Source: JBBIJR01 sp037445875
Lineage (GTDB): Bacteria; CLD3; SB21
Assembly (NCBI GenBank): GCA_037445875.1
Contig: JBBIJR010000059.1
Coordinates: 1-21,571 of the forward strand
DNA: 21,571 nt
Direction of reading: 5' to 3'
Part shown: positions 16,124 to 21,571 of the stretch, in pieces
Layout: every line of letters starts with the position of its first letter
How positions within the stretch are numbered: the stretch's first letter is position 1
The notes under the pieces: model-generated
What the model saw: the letters and a program-made list of their open reading frames with translations, nothing else
Databases searched by the model: none
Told to the model about the DNA's origin: nothing
Program-made: the position numbers and the translations under genes

Positions 16124-17455
16124 ATGGAACGCATAAGAACGATCATCATGGGAGCCGCCGGCCGCGATTTCCATAATTTCAACACCCTTTATCGCGATAA
16201 TCCGCGCTACGACGTCATCGCCTTTACTGCCACGCAGATCCCCAACATCGACGGGCGCAAGTATCCGAAGGAACTGGCCGGCGAACTGTACGGCAAGGGC
16301 ATCCCGATTTTTGCCGAAGACGATCTCGAAACCCTCATTCGGAAACACCACGTACGAGAGGTTGTCTTCTCCTACAGCGATGTCTCCTACAAGTATGTCA
16401 TGTCTCGCGGTGCGCGCGTGAATGCCGCCGGCGCTCACTTTGTGATGCTCGGCGCCTCGACTACCATGCTGTCCAGCCGTAAACCCGTGGTTGCCGTCTG
16501 CGCGGTTCGAACGGGCTCCGGAAAAAGCCAGACAACCCGGCGCATGGCTGCCCTGCTCCGAGATAACGGACTCCGGGTTGCGGCCGTGCGTCATCCCATG
16601 CCCTACGGAAATCTCGTCAAACAACGCGTGCAGCGCTTTGCCGCAATCGCCGATCTCAAGAAACACAATTGCACCATTGAGGAGATCGAAGAATACGAGC
16701 CGCACCTCGTCAGCGGCACTATCGTGTACGCCGGCGTAGATTATCAAGCCATTCTGCACCAGGCCGAGAAGGAAGCGGACGTCATCATCTGGGACGGCGG
16801 CAACAACGATACGCCGTTCTTCAAACCCGACCTTCACGTAGTCGTCGCCGATCCGCTCCGTGCCGGCCACGAACTGTCGTATTTTCCGGGTGAGACGAAT
16901 CTCCGGATGGCCCATGTAGTGGTAATCAACAAGATCGGTACCGCAGATGTCAAAGCCGTCACGCAGCTACGCAAGAACATCCACGAAGTCAATCCCCGGG
17001 CGACCATCGTCGAGGCCGCATCGCCGATTTTCGTCGACCGTCCGGAGCTGCTTGCACACAAGCGGGCCCTGGTGGTCGAGGACGGCCCGACACTGACGCA
17101 TGGAGAGATGAACATCGGGGCCGGTACGATTGCAGCCATGAAGTACGGAGCATCGCAGATCGTGGATCCACGCGGGCATACAACGGGTACCATCACGGAA
17201 ACCTTCCGAAAGTATCCGAACATCGGGCACCTGCTGCCCGCCATGGGTTACGGGGATCGGCAGATTCGCGACCTGGAAAAAACCATCAATCGCGTCCCCT
17301 GCGACGTGGTCGTGATCGGCACGCCCTTCGATCTCAACCGGCTGATTAAAATCAAGAAGCCGACCGTCCGTGTTAAGTATGATCTGCAGGAAATCGGAAA
17401 ACCGGACCTGAACGGTATTCTGTCGGTCTTCCTCACCAATCTGCGCAAACACTGA
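16124..17455 (+). CDS. Cyclic 2,3-diphosphoglycerate synthetase-like ATPase
   Basis: This 443-residue protein looks like the bacterial branch of cyclic 2,3-diphosphoglycerate synthetase, which in hyperthermophilic methanogens closes 2,3-diphosphoglycerate into the thermoprotective solute cDPG with ATP. The N-terminal Rossmann-like domain (IIMGAAGRDFHNFN, 7-20, to FVMLGASTTML) is followed by a P-loop domain with Walker A AVRTGSGKSQTTRR (127-140, K134). An acidic strand DVIIWDGGNND (219-229) resembles Walker B, and VVINKIG (266-272) resembles the NKxD base motif. The DFHNFN and RHPMPYG segments are characteristic of this family as I remember it. The archaeal enzyme is about 460 residues. A GAGG ribosome site sits 5 bases before the ATG. 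The bacterial role is not established; the product could be cDPG or another phosphate compound. MogA follows after 58 bases. Confidence 0.8.
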   Translation: MERIRTIIMGAAGRDFHNFNTLYRDNPRYDVIAFTATQIPNIDGRKYPKELAGELYGKGIPIFAEDDLETLIRKHHVREVVFSYSDVSYKYVMSRGARVNAAGAHFVMLGASTTMLSSRKPVVAVCAVRTGSGKSQTTRRMAALLRDNGLRVAAVRHPMPYGNLVKQRVQRFAAIADLKKHNCTIEEIEEYEPHLVSGTIVYAGVDYQAILHQAEKEADVIIWDGGNNDTPFFKPDLHVVVADPLRAGHELSYFPGETNLRMAHVVVINKIGTADVKAVTQLRKNIHEVNPRATIVEAASPIFVDRPELLAHKRALVVEDGPTLTHGEMNIGAGTIAAMKYGASQIVDPRGHTTGTITETFRKYPNIGHLLPAMGYGDRQIRDLEKTINRVPCDVVVIGTPFDLNRLIKIKKPTVRVKYDLQEIGKPDLNGILSVFLTNLRKH

Positions 17456-17466
17456 ATCGAACGAGT

Positions 17467-17493
17467 CTGCTCAGGCCCATGGCCTCGGAGCAG
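17467..17493 (+). terminator. Strong intergenic hairpin, possible attenuator or terminator
   Basis: The sequence CTGCTC-AGGCC-CAT-GGCCT-CG-GAGCAG forms an 11-base-pair stem with a 3-base loop and a 2-base bulge on the 3' arm. It lies 11 bases after the stop of the cyclic-DPG synthetase homologue. A partly T-rich run (TTTGTTCTT, about 17500-17508) begins 6 bases further on, but it is too interrupted and too distant for a classical intrinsic terminator. It may reduce read-through into mogA or protect the 3' end of the upstream message. Confidence 0.45.
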
Positions 17494-17513
17494 TACCTGT
17501 TTGTTCTTCCACC

Positions 17514-18044
17514 ATGAAACTTAGAATCGGAATCCTCACCGTCTCCGACCGCGCCAGTGCCGGCGTTTACGAGGACAAGTCCGGCCGCGCCATCCTGGAC
17601 ACGCTGACCGAGTATCTGAAATCAGAGTGGGAACCGCTGTACCGCGTGATTCCGGACGAGCGGGAAACTATCGTGCAAGCCTTGACAGGGATGATCGATC
17701 GGGATGGATGCTGCCTCGTGGTGACCACGGGCGGTACCGGGCCCGCGCCAAGGGACGTCACACCGGAGGCAACCGAGGCCGTTTGCGAAAAGACGATGCC
17801 CGGATTCGGGGAACTGATGCGCGCTGTTTCTCTCAAGCACGTCCCGACGGCCATTCTGTCCAGACAGACAGCCGGCATCCGCAAGCAAGCCCTGATCATC
17901 AACCTGCCGGGCAAACCCGCTGCCATTCGAGAATGCCTCGATGCCGTGTTCCCGGCAGTACCTTACTGCATTGAACTGATCGGCGGACCCGGGATCGAGT
18001 GTAACCAGGACGTGATCCCTGTCTTTCGCCCACAGTCGGCGTAG
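17514..18044 (+). CDS. mog: Molybdopterin adenylyltransferase, MogA type
   Basis: MogA adenylylates molybdopterin, preparing it for molybdate insertion in molybdenum cofactor synthesis in the cytoplasm. The 176 residues are close to E. coli MogA (195). The family motifs are complete: ILTVSDRASAG (7-17), TTGGTGPAPRDVTPEAT (71-87) with the conserved aspartate D81, MPGFGELMR, TAILSRQTAG, and LPGKPAAIRECLDAV near the C terminus. The long MoeA and CinA relatives have extra domains not present here; a MoaB-type protein is the main alternative, but the DVTPEAT-MPGFGELMR combination fits MogA. No Shine-Dalgarno is seen before the ATG. No other molybdenum-cofactor gene is in the window. The gene is convergent with the PHP gene, 16 bases apart. 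Confidence 0.88.
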   Translation: MKLRIGILTVSDRASAGVYEDKSGRAILDTLTEYLKSEWEPLYRVIPDERETIVQALTGMIDRDGCCLVVTTGGTGPAPRDVTPEATEAVCEKTMPGFGELMRAVSLKHVPTAILSRQTAGIRKQALIINLPGKPAAIRECLDAVFPAVPYCIELIGGPGIECNQDVIPVFRPQSA

Positions 18045-18060
18045 CCAGCCCGGTTTCACC

Positions 18061-18720
18061 TCAGGCCGACCTCGCCCCGTACCTGCCCGTAAACGCTCCC
18101 CCCTTGAGTTCCCAAACCAGGGACTCCATGTCCGCTACGGGATTGGTGAATTCTGTATAGGCGAGGCCCACCTGATCAGGGAAGTGCGCATCCGATCCGC
18201 CCGTGTAGGAACGCTGCCACGATTTCATCTTTTCGATTGCGCGTAGATTTTCGTCCTTGGAACACAGGCCGTTAATGCCCTCAGCCGTCGTGAAATGCTT
18301 CGCTTTGGCAAACTCCTCCAGGACCGCGAGTTTGCCGTTACCCCGGTACGGATGAGCGATGATGGAAACACCGCCAACCTCGTGGATCTTGATGAGGATC
18401 TCGTACATGTTCGGATAATCGAACGACGCCGTATCGTGTTTTGCCGAATGTTTCCAGGGATTCCACGAGTCGTCCTTGAATCCGACGGCGATGACATGGC
18501 CCTCTCCGGTCGTGATCTCGACGCCGCGCACGATCAGCAGACCCCGATTACGGCGCACATCCCGCATCAGCACTTCCCACGGCGACGACGCTTCATACGA
18601 ATTGTGCTCAGCGATCAGGAAGCCGTCCAGACGGGCTTTGACAGCACATTCGACAATCTCGTCCGGCTCGCTGGAACAGTCGTAGGAATATTTCGAGTGG
18701 ACGTGGAGATCGATTCGCAT
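18061..18720 (-). CDS. PHP-domain metal-dependent phosphoesterase
   Basis: This 219-residue cytoplasmic protein is a stand-alone PHP domain, a fold that binds two or three metal ions and hydrolyses phosphoesters (relatives include histidinol-phosphatase, nucleoside 3',5'-bisphosphate phosphatase and polymerase PHP domains). Metal ligands are visible in order: H6 and H8 in DLHVHS, the IAEHN motif where most relatives have ITDH, the glutamate of RGVEIT, the histidine of EGHVIAVG, IIAHPYRG, and GGSDAH near the C terminus. Substrate is unknown. I chose ATG 18720 rather than the longer frame (from 18753) because DLHVHS then starts at residue 4 and AGAGGG lies 7 bases upstream. A promoter-like element at 18745-18773 suggests its own transcription, although the barrel gene lies only about 100 bases upstream on the same strand. 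Confidence 0.88.
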   Translation of the reverse strand: MRIDLHVHSKYSYDCSSEPDEIVECAVKARLDGFLIAEHNSYEASSPWEVLMRDVRRNRGLLIVRGVEITTGEGHVIAVGFKDDSWNPWKHSAKHDTASFDYPNMYEILIKIHEVGGVSIIAHPYRGNGKLAVLEEFAKAKHFTTAEGINGLCSKDENLRAIEKMKSWQRSYTGGSDAHFPDQVGLAYTEFTNPVADMESLVWELKGGAFTGRYGARSA

Positions 18721-18727
18721 CGAAGCG

Positions 18728-18733
18728 CCCTCT
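18728..18733 (-). promoter_or_regulatory. Ribosome binding site deciding the PHP gene start
   Basis: On the minus strand AGAGGG lies 7 bases before ATG 18720, an ideal spacing. It supports this start over the in-frame codon at 18753, which lies upstream of the predicted transcription start. Confidence 0.6.
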
Positions 18734-18744
18734 GCTTGTGACAA

Positions 18745-18773
18745 AAGGTACAACAGGGCCGGTGCAATATCAA
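18745..18773 (-). promoter_or_regulatory. Predicted promoter of the PHP phosphoesterase gene
   Basis: On the minus strand TTGATA (18773-18768, 5/6 to the -35 consensus) is followed by 17 bases and TACCTT (18750-18745), continuing as TACCTTTTG, one base longer than the Bacteroidota TAnnTTTG element. The predicted start near 18738 leaves a leader of about 18 bases containing the AGAGGG ribosome site. Confidence 0.45.
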
Positions 18774-18819
18774 CTGATTAATCTGGGAACGCAGGGTGAG
18801 TGCGAAAGGAAGCCCCCGG

Positions 18820-20094
18820 TTAGCGAACGACGAGCTTCACGCTGGTTGCAAAGGAGAACCGGCGCCAGGTAATAAAACCTTCAAGATTGGTGGTGCCAAC
18901 GTCCAGCAGCCACTTGCCGAGCCGGAAGCCGGCACCCCCGGCCAGATTGAAGCCCCGGCTGTCGCCGCCGATCGACATGCCCGTTCGCAATGAGACCTTC
19001 CTCGATGTTTCAAATTCGGCTCCCACCGCGATCCGAGGCACAGCCTTGGCGATGTACTTCGTCCGTAAGAAATGTTCAGCAACGCCCACGAGCGTTATCG
19101 TCTTGTTCAACCGATAAGCAGCCCCCAGCCGGAGGATGATGGGCAGGTACGTGCTGTAGCTGCCGGTTTTGACCGTATTGCTCGTGTCTTCGGCATCGTC
19201 CTTTATGTCCAACAGGTTAGCCGAATTGGCTGCATACCATCCGAAATGCTTTTCGTTCTGACCGCTCCACGCTATGGTACTGAACAGGTTTTGAACACTC
19301 ACACCGGCCGACCACTGCTTGTTGATCTGTGCCGTCACACCCAGGTCCGCACTGAAGCCGTTTCCACCCTGCGACGTCAGGAGTTCGTAACTTCCACGTG
19401 TAATCAGGCTGTCGCTTTCCGTGATGTTCACCCGGGCTTTATCCAGAGTTGCATTGAGGAAACCGCGCAAGTATTTCAACGAAATCCCGACCGATACATC
19501 GTCGAACGTCCTCCATGGAAGATACTGCCTGATCGAATAGCCGGCCGAGGCACCCAACTGAAGGACCGCATGACCGCCGCCGCGCCCGTGCGTGTTGACC
19601 TCCTCTGAGCCTACCGAATAACCGTCCGGCGAAAGCGCGATCTGGAACAGCTTCTTTGGAGCGCTGACGTAAGCATCTCCATCGAACATAACATTGAACG
19701 AGTAATTGAGATAGCGGACGCCGATACGCGTCTGACCGCCGCCAACCCCATTCAAGCGATTATCCGACCCGAACAAATCGAGTATGTTCTTCTTGTCCTT
19801 GTCGTCCCATGTCTTGCCGTTGTATTTCGTGTAGTCGGTATAGCCCACCACATTGTTCCCCGCAGACAACCCGAACGAAAGCACGTTCACGACGAGCTTC
19901 GACCGTTTGAGCGAGCTCTTCAACCCCAGATTCGCCGGATTCCAGAGGAACGCGTCGGTCTCATCGGCAGTGACCAGATTGGCCCGTGCCAGGGACAACG
20001 CCCTGGCATCAGAATCTCCCCCGGCGTACACCGGTCTAAGACCGATGCACCACGTCACGAGGCAGAAGGTTAGGAGTGATCGTCCGTGGCTCAC
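18820..20094 (-). CDS. Outer-membrane beta-barrel protein, PorV/DUF5723-like
   Basis: The 424-residue product has a signal peptide (residues 1-24, cleavage near VYA|GG) and the pattern of FCB-group outer-membrane barrels. The N-terminal segment ALSLARANLVTADETDAFLWNPANLG (about 32-57) is the recurring motif in which one-off strand residues precede NPA-x-L, as in PorV/PorQ and DUF5723 proteins. Then come alternating amphipathic beta strands (for example VSVGISLKYLRGFLNATLD, FSADLGVTAQINKQWSAGVSVQNL, PRIAVGAEFETSRKVSLRTGMSIG, RRFSFATSVKLVVR). The C-terminal residue is arginine rather than the usual aromatic. Translation starts at a GTG that overlaps the stop of the upstream gene (GTGA, 20091-20094), so it is coupled to that large beta-rich protein. 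A direct role in type IX secretion is possible by family resemblance only. Confidence 0.78.
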   Translation of the reverse strand: MSHGRSLLTFCLVTWCIGLRPVYAGGDSDARALSLARANLVTADETDAFLWNPANLGLKSSLKRSKLVVNVLSFGLSAGNNVVGYTDYTKYNGKTWDDKDKKNILDLFGSDNRLNGVGGGQTRIGVRYLNYSFNVMFDGDAYVSAPKKLFQIALSPDGYSVGSEEVNTHGRGGGHAVLQLGASAGYSIRQYLPWRTFDDVSVGISLKYLRGFLNATLDKARVNITESDSLITRGSYELLTSQGGNGFSADLGVTAQINKQWSAGVSVQNLFSTIAWSGQNEKHFGWYAANSANLLDIKDDAEDTSNTVKTGSYSTYLPIILRLGAAYRLNKTITLVGVAEHFLRTKYIAKAVPRIAVGAEFETSRKVSLRTGMSIGGDSRGFNLAGGAGFRLGKWLLDVGTTNLEGFITWRRFSFATSVKLVVR

Positions 20095-21571
20095 TTGGTT
20101 ACATCCTCGTCGAATCTGAATTCTACTTCGAATTGCGTATTGACACCAACATAGTCAGTCGATGTGACCTTGACCGTTGCTCCACTTCCCATGAGCCGAA
20201 TCCGGAGGCCCTGGTAGTTCTGCAGCGGCTCGTCGGTCAAGGGATCGATACGATAGAATATCCAGTCGAACATCGACCTATCGAGGAAATATTCGAGCGT
20301 CGCGGTCGTCGGCGCCGTGACGATCCCCTGTGCGTTGGTCGTTCCCTTGTTGATCTTGAGAGGAGGATCTGGGAAACGAAATACGGCCGAATCGTAGAAG
20401 GCGTCCTCGGTGGCCCGCTGGACCGTATCGATCATGAACTGAACTTCCACGCCAACCGGAAAATGATTGGCGATTGTGCCGGTTATCGCGACACTTTCGA
20501 AATTGTCCGAAACCAGTTCCTGCAGCTTGTCGCCCATGTCGAGTTTTTTCGGATCCGGTTTGATGATGTTACGCGCCGAGTCGAGTGGAAGACTGAATAC
20601 CAGCGGCGCGCGAATGGCAACCGTGATGGTCACCGAATCGCCGCTGGTGACGGTCCCGCGGTAATTGCCCTGCGCATCTCCGATGGTGGCCAAACCGCTG
20701 GAGACGATCGAGTCCGGCAAAAGACTGAGCAGCGCGGCGACTTCGGCCGAATTGGTGCTTCGGATCGTATCTCGCCGCGACCCGCCGGGACCACCGGTGT
20801 AGGGTTGGATGGTTCCTGCGATCTGCGTGGATCGCTGGCTCCCGTTCTTTTTCCCCACCACGTCTAAATCCAAAGTAATCGGGAACTGAATGGCGTGCTC
20901 GGTGACGACCTCCAGATAGGCATTCTGGAACTGGATGGAGTCGACCGCTTCGATGTCGAGCTTTTCGCTGCGCGGGGACACGTCAATCTCTTCGTTGATC
21001 AGCCGTCCGGTAATCTCGCTGAACCGGATGGTATCGATGCTCGAATAGACCCGCACACCCTGTTCATTCTGCATCGTCACGGGTCCGGTGGACGCAGCGG
21101 ACGAAATTGTGTAGTCAAAATAAAAATGCTGATTGCCCGGTGTCCCGATGTTCTGAGGTCTCAGTCTGTATCCGCCGAGCGGCACAACGATCGGGACGAC
21201 CGATCCGCTGTCTGCACTAACATCCACGGAGTCCGCAAGCTGGTCACCGTCGGGACGAATGAAGTCAGGGGACGTGTACCGGATCCTGGCGGGTACCTGG
21301 AAGCCGTTGTTGACGATGGTCAGCGAAATCTGACCCGACGTGATGATCGCTTCTTCGATCAGTGAGTTGCTCGTCGACTTGACGGAATCGGATCGAACAA
21401 AGTACTGCGGTTTGACGATGCCTCTAACGTTTCGGCAGGTCAGGTCGAAGACGCAATCAAGCTGGATGGCGTCGGTCGTGTCCACCAGAACGGCATTCGT
21501 TCCCGTGCCGGGCGAATGTCCGGAAAGAACGAGATACGGGGGATCATTAACATTGACCGGATTGTCCGGAT
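20091..21571 (-). CDS. Large beta-rich protein of unknown function (5' end beyond the window)
   Basis: The frame is open from its TGA stop at 20091 to the right edge of the window with no break, giving at least 493 codons. An internal GTG at 21485 is not a credible start because the frame continues upstream with protein-like sequence (NDPPYLVLSGHSPGTG). The protein is rich in Thr, Ser, Asp and Val with many short strand-like segments (SVTITVAIRAPLVFSLP, SVAITGTIANHFPVGVEVQF, ATVKVTSTDYVGVNTQFEVEF), contains only two cysteines close together (VFDLTCRNV and nearby DCVF), and has no catalytic motif that I recognise. This is typical of exported, repeat-like beta-sandwich proteins in the FCB group. 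The likely location is the periplasm or cell surface, inferred from its overlap with the outer-membrane barrel gene. I do not assign a function. Confidence 0.7.
   Translation of the reverse strand, partial: PDNPVNVNDPPYLVLSGHSPGTGTNAVLVDTTDAIQLDCVFDLTCRNVRGIVKPQYFVRSDSVKSTSNSLIEEAIITSGQISLTIVNNGFQVPARIRYTSPDFIRPDGDQLADSVDVSADSGSVVPIVVPLGGYRLRPQNIGTPGNQHFYFDYTISSAASTGPVTMQNEQGVRVYSSIDTIRFSEITGRLINEEIDVSPRSEKLDIEAVDSIQFQNAYLEVVTEHAIQFPITLDLDVVGKKNGSQRSTQIAGTIQPYTGGPGGSRRDTIRSTNSAEVAALLSLLPDSIVSSGLATIGDAQGNYRGTVTSGDSVTITVAIRAPLVFSLPLDSARNIIKPDPKKLDMGDKLQELVSDNFESVAITGTIANHFPVGVEVQFMIDTVQRATEDAFYDSAVFRFPDPPLKINKGTTNAQGIVTAPTTATLEYFLDRSMFDWIFYRIDPLTDEPLQNYQGLRIRLMGSGATVKVTSTDYVGVNTQFEVEFRFDEDVTK

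Noticed and set aside
16106..16915. A 269-codon minus-strand frame opposite the cDPG synthetase homologue
   Set aside because: The plus-strand gene carries Walker A and other conserved motifs, so the minus frame is a shadow.
1..21571. Search for tRNA, rRNA, CRISPR arrays, insertion sequences and direct repeats
   Set aside because: Nearly all bases lie in recognised genes, and the remaining gaps are too short or lack repeats, inverted ends or cloverleaf patterns by eye.

Overview
The window reads as chromosomal DNA of a free-living bacterium, most likely from the Fibrobacterota-Chlorobiota-Bacteroidota (FCB) side of the tree, perhaps Ignavibacteria or Kapabacteria. The support is indirect: a PorV/DUF5723-like outer-membrane barrel, a tandem of secreted amidohydrolases common in that group, a leucine dehydrogenase, several genes without a Shine-Dalgarno sequence, and promoters of the form TTGA..-17-TA..TT. 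I see no phage, insertion sequence, CRISPR array, integron, tRNA or rRNA. Coding density is very high; the longest non-coding gap is under 300 bases.

Layout. (1) 119-2376, minus: an acyl-CoA dehydrogenase followed by leucine dehydrogenase, a two-gene branched-chain amino acid catabolic unit with a good promoter at 2431-2459. (2) 2553-5591, plus: an RlmI-type rRNA methyltransferase, a nitroreductase-fold protein closely resembling iodotyrosine deiodinase, and a secreted CsgG/TolB-like plus TPR protein, tightly spaced and partly overlapping. (3) 15830-5617, minus: eight genes with gaps of 17 bases or less: a 995-residue double amidohydrolase, a second amidohydrolase, a small ABM-like protein, YajQ, GalE, YicC, DedA and GlnD. 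They look like one transcript of about 10 kb from a promoter at 15894-15922. (4) 15949-18044, plus: a candidate 54-codon small ORF, a bacterial homologue of archaeal cyclic 2,3-diphosphoglycerate synthetase, then a strong hairpin and a MogA-type molybdopterin adenylyltransferase. (5) 21571-18061, minus: the 3' part of a large beta-rich protein that enters from the right edge, overlapped by an outer-membrane barrel gene, then a PHP phosphoesterase with its own promoter.

Most of the window is ordinary housekeeping and envelope metabolism. The points most worth following are the bacterial cyclic-DPG synthetase homologue with its small upstream ORF, the deiodinase-like enzyme that keeps the substrate-binding Glu/Tyr/Lys set, the amidohydrolase cluster in which two of three modules have lost their metal ligands, and the coupled surface protein/barrel pair at the right edge. 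I found no clear evidence for a wholly new defence or mobile system.
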